The translations under genes and the position numbers were made by a program. Source: Nanogingivalis sp963526415 (lineage in GTDB: Bacteria; Patescibacteriota; Saccharimonadia; Saccharimonadales; Saccharimonadaceae). Taken from it: a stretch of DNA of 64,000 nucleotides. The notes under the pieces were generated by a model. It did not search any database, was not told the DNA's origin, and saw only the letters and a program-made list of their open reading frames with translations. This document shows positions 41,770-50,911 of this stretch, piece after piece (positions within the stretch are counted from its first letter, which is position 1; each line of letters begins with the position of its first letter). Where the stretch lies: the NCBI GenBank assembly GCA_963526415.1, contig CAURNE010000001.1:62001-126000 (forward strand), written 5' to 3'.

Positions 41770-43629
41770 TTAAAATAGCTCATTTGGATCAGCGTAACCA
41801 TTCGTCATCATGTTGTCGCCTTGGCGATTTTTCGAACTGTTTGGGCTGGTTGAAATTAGTTGATGTTCTGTGTCGCTGGCGATAATTTGGATATGAACGT
41901 GGTTTTGTCCTGCGAAGAATAAACCTTGTCCAACTGGGAAGTTTGAAAGCCGTTTGCGCTCTTCCTCGGTCAATTTAAAGACGTCACTTAAAACATCAAC
42001 TGCACTTGAAGATTGTTTAAGAAGTAGCTGCATTGAACTGTTTGAAACGATTGCGCGACCCATTTTTGAACCCATAAAGTCTTCAACGTCCTGTGAAATT
42101 GTTGTGAGTCCGAGGTAGTATTTTCGAGCGCGTTTTGCAAGGCTAAATAAGAAGTTCGCTGAGTCGTCATATTTCATTAGCTGCCAAGCCTCATCAACGA
42201 TCAACATTCGTTTTTTCTGTTCTGAGCGGACAATATTCCAGATGTGAGAAAGCACAATATACATCGCAACTGGGCGAAGTTCATCTTCAAGGTCGCGAAT
42301 ATTGAAAACTACCATTGAGTTATTAATATCAATGTTGGATTGCTGTGAGAAAATTCCCGCAAAAGTTCCGGTAGTATATTTGCGAAGGCGCTGCGCTAAG
42401 CTTGGTCCGCTTCCATCCATATGAACTAAGGTATCGTAAAGGTTATGAATTGTTGGTGGTGTTGAATTATGTGTAAGCGGGTCGGAAGTAATTCCGGCGC
42501 GCGCATAAGTATCGATAATTGCTTGGTCGAGATCGGCTTCTTCATTTGGTGAAAGTCCGATTGATTGACCTGCTGAAGTTCCTCCAAGCATTAAGCGAAA
42601 TAGACCGTGAAGTGTCACGATATTTGCACGTAAAGCATTGTCAGCTTCCTCAGCATCAATAACGTGTGGTAAATCGAAAGGATTAATTCGAACGTCCGAA
42701 TTTAAACTGAGGCGAATATAGCTTCCACCAACTGCGTCGCTTAATTTTTGATACTCGTTTTCAGGGTCGATAATTAGAACCTCAGCTCCCATCATCATTG
42801 TTCGAAGTGCCTCAAGCTTTACGGTGAAAGATTTACCAGCACCAGATTTTGCAAAAACCACCATATTGGCGTTTTCGAGTGTGTATCTATCAAAAATCAC
42901 CAATCCGTTATTATGCATATTTACACCATAAAGAACACCGTTTTCCTGAGTTAAATCGGCAGATGTGAACGGGAATGATGTTGAGATTGCGCCAGTATTC
43001 ATATTTCGACGAATTTGAAGTTGGTCGGAAAGTTGCGGAACAGCTGATTTTAATCCCTGTTCCTGTTGGCTTGATGCTACTTTTGAAAATAGCATTTGCT
43101 GACCGAGCATAGTTTCAACCTTACTTCGAACAAAATTCAACTCATCAAGACTGTCTGCATAAAGTGTTAGGTATAATCCAAAGCGGAAGAATTTTTCGGC
43201 ACCAAGTTGTAATTGGTCACGTAGTTCTTCAGCATCACTAAGTGCTGCTTCAAGCGCTGGATCTCGGGTTTTACCTTTTTCATTGTTAATTGCGAGATCG
43301 GCTTCTAGCTGAGTTACTTTTCGGCGAAGGTTTTTCATCACGATTTCGGTTTCAACCGGATAAATAAACATCGAAACATCCAAAACTTCGTCGGCGTTCA
43401 AAATTGGAGAAGCCCAACCTGTATAAAGCTGGCGAGGATAACCATAAACATAAATCGTCTGACCATATTTTGTGCCAAGTCGAAAATAGCTCGAATGAAA
43501 TTCAAGGCTTGATGGTGCAATAAGGTCACGCAAAGTGTTAATACCAGTTAAAAATGCTTGCTCAACTTCCGCTTGCTCTTGTGCACGTTGTTGGGCCGCA
43601 ATATCAACAGCATCTTTTTTCTTAGTCAT
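41770..43629 (-). CDS. virB4: Type IV secretion ATPase VirB4/TraC-like
   Basis: 619 aa energy subunit of the secretion machine. Walker A FAKSGAGKSFTVK at about 259-271, IIDPENEYQ at about 287-295, and Walker B RMLIVDEAWQLMK at about 473-485, followed by ISQDVEDF. A TraC-like N-terminal domain precedes the motor. The ATG lies 2 nt after the stop of the preceding TraC-like gene, with AGGAGG inside it. VirB4 proteins power pilus assembly and export in every conjugation-type system. Confidence 0.93.
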   Translation of the reverse strand: MTKKKDAVDIAAQQRAQEQAEVEQAFLTGINTLRDLIAPSSLEFHSSYFRLGTKYGQTIYVYGYPRQLYTGWASPILNADEVLDVSMFIYPVETEIVMKNLRRKVTQLEADLAINNEKGKTRDPALEAALSDAEELRDQLQLGAEKFFRFGLYLTLYADSLDELNFVRSKVETMLGQQMLFSKVASSQQEQGLKSAVPQLSDQLQIRRNMNTGAISTSFPFTSADLTQENGVLYGVNMHNNGLVIFDRYTLENANMVVFAKSGAGKSFTVKLEALRTMMMGAEVLIIDPENEYQKLSDAVGGSYIRLSLNSDVRINPFDLPHVIDAEEADNALRANIVTLHGLFRLMLGGTSAGQSIGLSPNEEADLDQAIIDTYARAGITSDPLTHNSTPPTIHNLYDTLVHMDGSGPSLAQRLRKYTTGTFAGIFSQQSNIDINNSMVVFNIRDLEDELRPVAMYIVLSHIWNIVRSEQKKRMLIVDEAWQLMKYDDSANFLFSLAKRARKYYLGLTTISQDVEDFMGSKMGRAIVSNSSMQLLLKQSSSAVDVLSDVFKLTEEERKRLSNFPVGQGLFFAGQNHVHIQIIASDTEHQLISTSPNSSKNRQGDNMMTNGYADPNELF

Positions 43630-43631
43630 AA

Positions 43632-44417
43632 TTAAAATCCTCCTTGTTCTGGTTTTTCGCCCTCACCTTTTCGAACAAATAAGCTTGCTGTATCGCGAAA
43701 GTCTCCTAAAGGTTCATAAACTGCTGTGTCGGGGTTATAAACATTATAATAAAGATTTCCGAGTTCTTTTGTGTTGAGCTGAACTGATTTAATTCCCATT
43801 TGGTAAAGTCCACCAGTGATTGAATCGACACGTTTTTTGATTTCTTCATGAGCTGAATCCCAAGTTGTGCGATCTATTTTCGAAATTTGTGCACTTTGTT
43901 TTGTGAATAATTTTCCGAAAAATCCTTTTGCTGAACCCTTTAAGTTATTTAAGTCACCAGTTGGATAATATGGAATTACGATGAAAAATGATTTATCCAT
44001 AATATTTGCGCTTCGGCTGAGGCTGTCGATAAAGTTAATATAATCTTCCATTAAATCACCAAGAAGCATATTATCTTGTGCAACTTGAATATCTGCCAAT
44101 TTACTTAGGTATGGCTCAATATCAACACGTTGTGAGCGTACTAAAATTTGAATTGGAAAAGTAAGAGCATTCAAAAAACTTTGATAAGAATATTCTACAC
44201 CTTCCCTTTCGCGAGCACTCATAAGATCGAAGTTAATAGATTTACAAGCGACTACTGCGCGAAAACTTCCATCATGCATAATTACCATTCCTTCGCGAAT
44301 TTCAGCAATTTCAAGTGAATTTTGTGTTGAAGATGGATTTGAAGGAGCGGTTAAATTAGTCTGATTTTGGTTTAAATTTGGATCTTGCTGATTTGGATTA
44401 ATTTTATTATTACTCAT
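43632..44417 (-). CDS. TraC-like (VirB4 N-terminal-domain-like) secretion protein
   Basis: 261 aa. An Asn/Gln/Pro-rich tail (about 35 residues), then a domain resembling the N-terminal part of VirB4/TraC (VVACKSINFDLMSAREREGVEYSYQSFLNALTFPIQILVRSQRVDI). No P-loop is present. It sits directly between the PrgI-like gene and virB4, so it may dock the ATPase to the membrane complex. The adjacent VirB4 still has its own N-terminal region, so this is an extra protein rather than simply half of a broken virB4. Confidence 0.75.
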   Translation of the reverse strand: MSNNKINPNQQDPNLNQNQTNLTAPSNPSSTQNSLEIAEIREGMVIMHDGSFRAVVACKSINFDLMSAREREGVEYSYQSFLNALTFPIQILVRSQRVDIEPYLSKLADIQVAQDNMLLGDLMEDYINFIDSLSRSANIMDKSFFIVIPYYPTGDLNNLKGSAKGFFGKLFTKQSAQISKIDRTTWDSAHEEIKKRVDSITGGLYQMGIKSVQLNTKELGNLYYNVYNPDTAVYEPLGDFRDTASLFVRKGEGEKPEQGGF

Positions 44418-44418
44418 A

Positions 44419-45849
44419 TTACCTCAATGATATTACTACTTCGTTTTCGCCCAGGTCGATCTCGCTTGAATTTGCTTGGGCTTGTCGTTCTTTATCTGCT
44501 ATTTTATTTGCTTGTCGCGCGAGCGTTTCAACCGAAAGATCTTTCCCTTCCGAAACTAATCTTTTCATCTCAGCGCTGATTTCACGAACAGAATTTTGCT
44601 CCGTGATATGTTTTTTATTAATGAAAGGATTATTTTCTGGATTTGTTGAAACTCGCACTTTAGGATCTCGTTTTTCTCGCTCAACTGTTTCGTTAATCTT
44701 ATGAATTCGGTTAATACTTTCATTAATATCTTCCAGATTTTGGGTTAAATCTTGTGGATTTTCGAAAGTATTTTGTTGGATTTGTGGCTGCATAACAACT
44801 TGTGGTTGTGGTGGAGGTGTAAAATTCGAAAGCGGTTGTGGTGATGGTTGAATCAAATTCTGCATCTGATTTTGTTGCCAATTTGGCGAAATTACTGTTT
44901 GATTCATCGAATATGGATAAGGGTTATAGTATAATTGAATATTCTCAGGATTTTGACTGAAAGCTTGATTTTGCAATTGCGGATTCTGCAAAGTGTCTTG
45001 CGGTTGAGATTGGGAAATTTCAAAATTCGAAATTGCCCCAAACTGTTGTGGTGCATTTTGGTTTTGTTCAAAAGTTATTTGAGATTGTGAAGTTTGAGTT
45101 TGCGAAAATTCACTTGGCTGAGGTGCTGGATTTTGAGCCGTAGTTGAAATATCTTCAAATTTAATATTATCCGATCCTTCGTATCGGTTTTTTGGGTCAA
45201 AATAATAAGTCTGGTCCTGAATGATTTCGGAATTTTCATTTGTAAATTGTGCTAAGTTGCGTGCTATATCAAGATTTTGCATAATTTGCTGTCTTCGGCG
45301 ATTGTCATGCTGAGAAAGTAAATTATCAACATTTGAAGAAATCCGTGAATTATCAAACATATCTTCTGCTGCGCGTGCTTCGTTCGAATATTCTTCACGA
45401 ACAGCAGTTTGAGTTGGTGCCACAGAATGCTTAATTGCCCAACCTTCAGTATCAACAATATCCGCCAAATAACTAAGCCTGCGCGAGGCTTCCATTTGTG
45501 TAATATCCTTAGTTAAACTATCTTCCTTGTTAATTGGTGCTGAAATTTGAATTAAATGTTCAATTCCATCGGGCTGCCAAAGTCGTTTACGAGGCTTAAG
45601 ATAGAACGAAACAATAGCTGCGAGATAAGTTTCCATCGGCTGATCTTTTCGAAGTGGTAAAGCTAGTGCACCAAAAAATATAATTACAGGAAGTGGTAAA
45701 ATAATTAACCCTGGGAAAATTCCCCAAAGAAAAATATCCAGCGCAATACAACCTGCAACAATAATCAGGTAAATGAATTGCCGAAAATTAAACGGCCCAA
45801 GCAATTTGTCATCAGCCTCGACGTCCTGAGGAACTTTATAAACGCTCAT
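44419..45849 (-). CDS. PrgI-family (VirB3-like) protein with long Gln/Asn/Pro-rich tail
   Basis: 476 aa. The first 120 residues match the PrgI family: YKVPQDVEADDKLLGPFNFRQFIYLIIVAGCIALDIFLWGIFPGLIILPLPVIIFFGALALPLRKDQPMETYLAAIVSFYLKPRKRLWQPDG, with two membrane helices and the basic KPRKRLW end; VirB3/PrgI subunits link VirB4 to the membrane. After it comes a coiled or disordered cytosolic tail of about 350 residues, very rich in Gln, Asn and Pro, with a Lys/Glu-rich C-terminus. The tail is far longer than in usual PrgI proteins (about 100-130 aa) and may be a scaffold. Confidence 0.85.
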   Translation of the reverse strand: MSVYKVPQDVEADDKLLGPFNFRQFIYLIIVAGCIALDIFLWGIFPGLIILPLPVIIFFGALALPLRKDQPMETYLAAIVSFYLKPRKRLWQPDGIEHLIQISAPINKEDSLTKDITQMEASRRLSYLADIVDTEGWAIKHSVAPTQTAVREEYSNEARAAEDMFDNSRISSNVDNLLSQHDNRRRQQIMQNLDIARNLAQFTNENSEIIQDQTYYFDPKNRYEGSDNIKFEDISTTAQNPAPQPSEFSQTQTSQSQITFEQNQNAPQQFGAISNFEISQSQPQDTLQNPQLQNQAFSQNPENIQLYYNPYPYSMNQTVISPNWQQNQMQNLIQPSPQPLSNFTPPPQPQVVMQPQIQQNTFENPQDLTQNLEDINESINRIHKINETVEREKRDPKVRVSTNPENNPFINKKHITEQNSVREISAEMKRLVSEGKDLSVETLARQANKIADKERQAQANSSEIDLGENEVVISLR

Positions 45850-45930
45850 TATTTAATTTGCCCACTTCTCCTTATTCCAATAGTATTAATTTTAACATAT
45901 TTTTGAAAAAAAATAAAGCTTAAAAAATTA

Positions 45931-45962
45931 AAATAGGCAAAATTTTTATATTCTGCCTATTT
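45931..45962 (-). terminator. Terminator after the VirB6-like gene
   Basis: 9-bp stem AAATAGGCA / TGCCTATTT with a 14-nt loop and a T-rich tail on the minus strand. It overlaps the gene end and may be leaky, since the next secretion genes lie on the same strand. Confidence 0.7.
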
Positions 45963-48647
45963 CTTATTTTTAATATTTTCAGGTTTCCAATTTCCACCCA
46001 AAACTTTATCGTAAAGACCTTTATTATTTTGTTCAATTTCTTTAAGCATCTTGCGAATTTCAGCACCCTGTACAGCGTTGAGTTTTCCGTATTCTGAAGG
46101 GTTTTCATTAATTGCTTTAATACTTTCAAGTGTAGATTTCATTGTTTCATTCGACATGCTTGAAATCGCTGATTTATCCCAAATAATTTTCATTGCATCA
46201 TTTGAGGCTTTGATAATTTTATCATCCGAGACATTTTTGGCATAATTATCATGAATTGCATTGTAAACTTCTTTTGAACTCATACCATTAACGGCAATAT
46301 TTTCAAGTGCTGCACCACCGATAAATTGAAGGTCGTCTTTTTTGGTTTTCTTGAAAGCTTCAACCAAGTCATTACGGTTAGCATTTAATTCTCCGCCAAT
46401 TTCAGTTTTACCAAGTGAGTCGATAGCACTTTTCAAATCAGTTGTTCCCATGAATTTCTCAGCTGTTGCAGCTCGCAAGTTTTTGGTAATTTCGAAATCA
46501 ATTCCATCTTTTTGGATTTTTTCACCCATATTTTTCGAAAAGATCTCACTATAGTCACTACCTGAAAAATTAAGTGATTTTGTAAGGTTTGTGAGCGATT
46601 CGACTTCTTCCTTATTCTCTTTTGAAGCTGCTACTAAAGAGCTTGCAAGTGCTGAGACTTTTCCGGCTTCACCACGTACGCCAGATGCAGTGTTGAGCAG
46701 ATCATTATTATAACGTATATTATTTGCCATTGCATTATTGAGTGAAAGATTATTATTCTTTTCAGCCAATTTAAGAGCATTAGCTTGATTAGCATTTTCA
46801 ACAAATTGAAGAGCTTGCTGGCCGAATTTTCCTTGAAGTTTCTTTAAGCTGTCATCATCAAGCTTAACAATGCCAGATATATTTCCATCAATTCCCTTTT
46901 GAAGAGTTGCATTAAATAATTCGGCTTTAAGTTGTGAAATTCCAGCGTTCGAATTTGCTGTTGCGCGATTTAGAGCTTCGGTTGCAAGCATTTCTTGATA
47001 TAATGTGTTTGAACTAAGCGCATGCTTTCGGCGTGCGTCATAATAACTATTCGAAAATGCATTCGAACCTTGTTTTGGTTCATTTGCAATTTCGGCTAGT
47101 TGTTCAGCTTCGAAATTGTCAAATCTCTCTTTTTGGTATTTTTCAGCAATTGATCGAGAAGAATTAACTCTTCGAGAGCGATTGTATCGAGTTTGATTTA
47201 ATCTGACAAACATACCGTTTGGATCTGTTGCAATCTTTTTGTTTCGTTGAATTTCTTGACTTTCACCAATAAATCTCTTCAAACCATCGACTGGACCTTT
47301 GTTTGGATTATTGATGATTCCGGCGAATTTACCAAGCAAACTTCCGCTGACACGCATAATTGTAGGTGTAATAGCGAGTGGCACGACTTGAACTACCGCA
47401 CCTAAAAGGAATATTAAGAAACTTCCATTCGCGCTGGCAATAATTGTTGTACCAATTAATTGCGACCCACCAAAAAGCAGTGAAATTAACGGATACATTA
47501 CGAGCATTGTTGTGAATAAATCTTTCCATTTTTCGAACCATTTCTCAGTATTTGGTAGAATATTGGCGGCAAAAGCGAGTGGTGCTAAGAAAACTAAAAC
47601 AATAATTATCGCTTGTCGTGCAGCTAAAATTATTAAAGCAACAACGGCTGAGTATATTACTGCAATCAAAGCTCCTAAAATCATTAATGTTGCTGCACCG
47701 CTGCTTCCTGCTGTTGCAACTGCGAAAGAATATACGCCATAAGAAACTACTCCAGCTCCGCTCAAAACCGCTGCTGTAATTCCCGACCAATCTAGATTTG
47801 CGGTCTGAATCGAATTTTCACCACCGTTATTAAAGATGTTATTACGAATTCCAATTAAAAGATTTTGCGTTTGCGCACCGAGAATATTCGAAATATCGAC
47901 CAAAATCGCGCAAATATAATAAGAAATATTAATTAAAATCGCCGCCACAATTAATTTTGGCAGAATTTTTTTCACGCCATAATTACTAACTCCAAAACCT
48001 GTAATTTGTGAATAGATTACAAAAATGAAACCAATTACAAAGAAAATATTTGCGATATTTCGCATATAATCCCAAACCTGAAAAAGCCCGGATTTGTGTG
48101 ATGTATAAAGTGGTTGAACTCTCAAAAATCCTTGAACCCAGTCATAAATTCCGTCCATCCATTTTGAAATTGTGTTAGCAACCATACAAACCATCCAACC
48201 ACCGCCACCTTCAACACTACAAAGCGATTTATCTTCATCTTTTGAAACGCCATCAACTTTAACATCTTGTGTGTTGCCAGTTTGTGATATGTTTCCAAGT
48301 GCGCTTACATCAAAAGAATAAATCTTTCCGCTTGAAACATCATTTTCGTTGTCGAGCGCAATAACGGATGTTTTATTATTTCCTGCGCTAGCTGGTGAAT
48401 TTTCGGCATAAAGTTTTTTTGAACGAATTGATTCTGGGTACTTAGAAGTATCTGAAACTTTTGTATAAGTTTTTCCACCCAATGTTATGCCATCTTTTGA
48501 AGCATTCGTCCATTGTGCGCCGTCAAGAGCTTGTGCGAAATTCGAATTAAAAAATCCCAAGATTGCGACTACTGTAAAAATCGCGACAAAAAATCCATTT
48601 CGAAAATCTTGAGTTTTTGCTTTTTTGAACCTCGTCAAAGTTTGCAT
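45957..48647 (-). CDS. VirB6/TrbL-like type IV secretion membrane protein
   Basis: About 896 aa. Signal/anchor at the N-terminus, an extracytoplasmic segment with Cys, then a block of at least eight membrane helices (IANIFFVIGFIFVIYSQITGF; ILPKLIVAAILINISYYICAILVDIS; ALIILAARQAIIIVLVFLAPLAFAANILPNTEKWFEKWKDLFTTMLVMYP). The last part is the conserved VirB6/TrbL segment with Trp/Lys-rich W-x-K-W. A cytosolic C-terminal region of about 400 residues follows, rich in Ala/Asn/Lys helix. The start at 48647 is chosen: a consensus promoter covers the longer frame to 48665. It faces the pilin operon. Confidence 0.85.
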   Translation of the reverse strand: MQTLTRFKKAKTQDFRNGFFVAIFTVVAILGFFNSNFAQALDGAQWTNASKDGITLGGKTYTKVSDTSKYPESIRSKKLYAENSPASAGNNKTSVIALDNENDVSSGKIYSFDVSALGNISQTGNTQDVKVDGVSKDEDKSLCSVEGGGGWMVCMVANTISKWMDGIYDWVQGFLRVQPLYTSHKSGLFQVWDYMRNIANIFFVIGFIFVIYSQITGFGVSNYGVKKILPKLIVAAILINISYYICAILVDISNILGAQTQNLLIGIRNNIFNNGGENSIQTANLDWSGITAAVLSGAGVVSYGVYSFAVATAGSSGAATLMILGALIAVIYSAVVALIILAARQAIIIVLVFLAPLAFAANILPNTEKWFEKWKDLFTTMLVMYPLISLLFGGSQLIGTTIIASANGSFLIFLLGAVVQVVPLAITPTIMRVSGSLLGKFAGIINNPNKGPVDGLKRFIGESQEIQRNKKIATDPNGMFVRLNQTRYNRSRRVNSSRSIAEKYQKERFDNFEAEQLAEIANEPKQGSNAFSNSYYDARRKHALSSNTLYQEMLATEALNRATANSNAGISQLKAELFNATLQKGIDGNISGIVKLDDDSLKKLQGKFGQQALQFVENANQANALKLAEKNNNLSLNNAMANNIRYNNDLLNTASGVRGEAGKVSALASSLVAASKENKEEVESLTNLTKSLNFSGSDYSEIFSKNMGEKIQKDGIDFEITKNLRAATAEKFMGTTDLKSAIDSLGKTEIGGELNANRNDLVEAFKKTKKDDLQFIGGAALENIAVNGMSSKEVYNAIHDNYAKNVSDDKIIKASNDAMKIIWDKSAISSMSNETMKSTLESIKAINENPSEYGKLNAVQGAEIRKMLKEIEQNNKGLYDKVLGGNWKPENIKNKK

Positions 48648-48655
48648 ATGACCTG

Positions 48656-48684
48656 ATTTTATCATAATTTAACCCTTTTGTCAA
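48656..48684 (-). promoter_or_regulatory. Secretion operon promoter (minus strand, leaderless)
   Basis: -35 TTGACA at 48679-48684, 17-bp spacer, extended -10 TGA-TAAAAT (hexamer 48656-48661), then 8 nt to the ATG at 48647. No Shine-Dalgarno site. Confidence 0.8.
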
Positions 48685-48743
48685 CCTTAAAAGTTGATTT
48701 TTAAAAATAAAACACTTGCTTTTTCCCTAAAAATGGTTTAAAG

Positions 48744-48749
48744 TATAAT
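48744..48749 (+). promoter_or_regulatory. Possible pilin operon -10
   Basis: A TATAAT at 48744-48749 ends 4 nt before ATG 48754. No good -35 at 17 bp, so either the promoter is weak or activated, or the true start is slightly downstream. Confidence 0.4.
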
Positions 48750-48753
48750 TATC

Positions 48754-49206
48754 ATGGTAAACAAAATAAAAAATATAATAATAGTTGGGCTAATTTTGAT
48801 GAGCTTTTTTACAGCTTTTCAAGGTGTTTTTGTCTCAAGTTATGGCTCTAATTATTATGCTTTTGCTGAAGAACTTGTTGAGGATGGAAATGGAAATCTA
48901 ACCACATCAAATGGTAATAATGGTAAAAGTAATGGAACTACTGCTGAAGCAAAGACTGCAATTCTCCCTTCAGGCTGGAAAATTGAAGATATCTTAAATA
49001 TGATTTTAGTTGTAGTGACTACTGGTGTTGGAATTGCAGCAGTTGGTTCGATCGTTTTTGCTGGAATTCTTTATATTACCGCACGAGATAATGCTGGACA
49101 GGTTTCGAAAGCAAAAACAATGATTATGAACACAGTGATTGGGATTATCGCCTATATTTTAATGTGGGCATTTTTGGAATGGATTATTCCAGGAGGAGTT
49201 CTTTAA
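48754..49206 (+). CDS. VirB2/TrbC-like pilin, paralogue 1
   Basis: 150 aa. N-terminal signal/anchor, an Asn/Gly-rich extracellular linker, then two close membrane helices with a short loop (ILNMILVVVTTGVGIAAVGSIVFAGILYITARDNAGQVSKAKTMIMNTVIGIIAYILMWAFLEWIIPGG). The pattern, with a lysine-containing loop and second helix, matches VirB2/TrbC pilins of conjugation pili, which are small hydrophobic subunits. It is the first of six such genes in a row. It overlaps the next start (TAATG). Confidence 0.82.
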   Translation: MVNKIKNIIIVGLILMSFFTAFQGVFVSSYGSNYYAFAEELVEDGNGNLTTSNGNNGKSNGTTAEAKTAILPSGWKIEDILNMILVVVTTGVGIAAVGSIVFAGILYITARDNAGQVSKAKTMIMNTVIGIIAYILMWAFLEWIIPGGVL

Positions 49207-49631
49207 TGAAGAAAATATTATTAGCAATTTTTATTGTGATGCTTTCGGTCTTCAGCCTTCCGCAAAATAATGCTTATGCTGCTAGCTGTACTGGAGAAGA
49301 AACATTTTTTGGCCTTCCTGCTTGGTATCGAGGTTTAGTTGAGCCTAGTGGAAACGGATGTAAAATTAAAGATATCAACCCAAATGGAGGACTTAAAGTT
49401 GAAGAATTTGTTTGGACAGTTGTTGCAAATTTGATTGATGCAGCCTTTCGAATTGTTGGTTTGGCAGCGATTGGCTATATAATTTATTCTGGATTTCAAT
49501 ATATGCTGGCAACTGGTGATCCTGGAAAAATCGCAAGTGCCAAAAAATCACTTACAAATGCGATTATTGGTTTAGTGATTGCGGTTCTGGCTTCTATAAT
49601 AGTGAACTTAATTTTAGGAATTTTTGGTTAG
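49206..49631 (+). CDS. VirB2/TrbC-like pilin, paralogue 2
   Basis: 141 aa. Signal peptide (MKKILLAIFIVMLSVFSLPQNNAYA) with AYA cleavage, a short extracellular part with two Cys, then two helices with the shared GFQYMLATGDPGKIASAKKSLTNAIIGLVIAVLASIIVNLIL pattern. GGAG precedes the ATG, which overlaps the stop of paralogue 1; the longer frame from 49164 is spurious. Two Cys could form a disulfide in the exposed loop. Confidence 0.85.
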   Translation: MKKILLAIFIVMLSVFSLPQNNAYAASCTGEETFFGLPAWYRGLVEPSGNGCKIKDINPNGGLKVEEFVWTVVANLIDAAFRIVGLAAIGYIIYSGFQYMLATGDPGKIASAKKSLTNAIIGLVIAVLASIIVNLILGIFG

Positions 49632-49958
49632 ATGGAAAAATATAGATTTATAGCTAATGGTAGTGATGGCTTTGATAAAACGAAAGTTTTAAAAGGTGTT
49701 GATACTTCAAATAAAGATAAAGCGAGTGACGCCTCAATGCAGAATGCTTTCAATACGGTGTTTATTTGGGCAGGAATGATTTGCGTGATTGTAATCATTA
49801 TTTCAGGATTAACCTTTATTACAGCAGCCGGTAATCCGGGGACACTTTCGAAAGCAAAATCTGCTTTAATCTATGCTTGTGTTGGAATTATAGTTATTAT
49901 TTCGGCGGCGTTAATTGTGAATTTAATCATTGGTGGAATTTTAACAGGATCAGTATAA
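49632..49958 (+). CDS. VirB2/TrbC-like pilin, paralogue 3 (no signal peptide)
   Basis: 108 aa, shortest of the set. It has no signal peptide; a charged N-terminus (KYRFIANGSDGFDKTKVLKG) leads straight to the two-helix pilin core (FIWAGMICVIVIIISGLTFITAAGNPGTLSKAKSALIYACVGIIVIISAALIVNLIIGG). It starts directly after the stop of paralogue 2 and shares its stop with the next ATG. It may insert by the helices alone. Confidence 0.8.
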   Translation: MEKYRFIANGSDGFDKTKVLKGVDTSNKDKASDASMQNAFNTVFIWAGMICVIVIIISGLTFITAAGNPGTLSKAKSALIYACVGIIVIISAALIVNLIIGGILTGSV

Positions 49959-50359
49959 TGAAAAAGTTTATTTTAATCAGTAGTATAATTTTAGCACTAT
50001 TTGCTCCGCTAAATGCTTTTGCAGAAGAAAATTCTGGTGAAAGTGGAGGTTCAAAAACATTTGATGCGTGCAAGCATGTAAAGACTCAAGGAACGGCTGT
50101 CTGTGCTGGTAGTAAAACTAAAGCGGAAGATGTTGTGAAGAATATAATTTCAATCCTCTTCTGGATTATTGGAATTTTGGCGGTTATTGTGATAATATAC
50201 GCTGGAATTATATTTATCACTGCAGCCGGAAATCCAGGCAAGGTTGCGCAAGCGAAAACAATGATAATTTATGCAGTTATTGGTCTTGCGGTGGCAATTC
50301 TTGCATATACAATTGTGAATTTCGTTGTTGGTGCTTCAAGCGGAAAAGGTATAAGTTAA
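49958..50359 (+). CDS. VirB2/TrbC-like pilin, paralogue 4
   Basis: 133 aa. Signal peptide (MKKFILISSIILALFAPLNAFA), an exposed stretch with two Cys (DACKHV and AVCAGS), then the two-helix core (ILFWIIGILAVIVIIYAGIIFITAAGNPGKVAQAKTMIIYAVIGLAVAILAYTIVNFVVG). The ATG at 49958 overlaps the stop of paralogue 3; the frame from 49877 is only read-through of the wrong frame. Confidence 0.85.
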   Translation: MKKFILISSIILALFAPLNAFAEENSGESGGSKTFDACKHVKTQGTAVCAGSKTKAEDVVKNIISILFWIIGILAVIVIIYAGIIFITAAGNPGKVAQAKTMIIYAVIGLAVAILAYTIVNFVVGASSGKGIS

Positions 50360-50376
50360 AATTATAAGGAGAAAAA

Positions 50377-50832
50377 ATGAAGAAAATTTTAATAACTTTT
50401 GGATTGATTATTGCGATAGTTGGTTCATTTATCGTAGCTGCTGGAATTTATGAAAATAAAGCTTATGCTAATAGTGCATCTGATCTAATTAGGAAAGGTG
50501 CAGATTCGACAGGTCAACAAGATTCACGTTCAGCTGGTGATATCGCAAAAGATGTTGTAAATATTATGTTTTTTATCGTTGGTGTTATGGCGGTTATTAT
50601 GATTATCTGGGGTGGAATTCGCTATGTGCTTTCAGCTGGAAATAGTGCTGCTCTGACAAGTGCAAAAAATACAATTATGTATGCTGTCATTGGTCTAATT
50701 GTTGCAATTCTTGCATATACAATTGTGAATTTCGTTATTAATACTGTTAGTGGAAATGGTGGATCTTCATCTTCAAATAACTCTAATAATTCAAATAGTA
50801 GTTCATCTTCAGATAAGAAGAATAATAATTAG
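50377..50832 (+). CDS. VirB2/TrbC-like pilin, paralogue 5
   Basis: 151 aa. Signal peptide (MKKILITFGLIIAIVGSFIVAAGIYENKAYA), the two-helix core (IMFFIVGVMAVIMIIWGGIRYVLSAGNSAALTSAKNTIMYAVIGLIVAILAYTIVNFVI) and a low-complexity Ser/Asn tail of about 30 residues ending in Lys/Asn. It has its own AAGGAG site. The tail may be a surface linker or be trimmed. Confidence 0.85.
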   Translation: MKKILITFGLIIAIVGSFIVAAGIYENKAYANSASDLIRKGADSTGQQDSRSAGDIAKDVVNIMFFIVGVMAVIMIIWGGIRYVLSAGNSAALTSAKNTIMYAVIGLIVAILAYTIVNFVINTVSGNGGSSSSNNSNNSNSSSSSDKKNNN

Positions 50833-50861
50833 ATTAAACACTTGAAAAATAATCATAATTT

Positions 50862-50869
50862 GATATAAT
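50862..50869 (+). promoter_or_regulatory. Possible promoter of pilin paralogue 6
   Basis: TGATATAAT ends about 43 nt before the GTG at 50912; no clear -35. It suggests that paralogue 6 can be expressed apart from the others. Confidence 0.5.
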
Positions 50870-50911
50870 TTAAATATGAATAAACTTTTTAAGAAAGGAA
50901 AATAGTTTAAA

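Noticed and set aside
43632..44417. virB4 split into two genes
   Set aside because: The downstream VirB4 still has its own N-terminal region before the P-loop, so the 261-aa protein is an additional TraC-like component rather than a broken half.
48648..48665. Longer VirB6-like start at 48665
   Set aside because: It overlaps the -10 of a TTGACA/17/TAAAAT promoter, so it would not be in the transcript.
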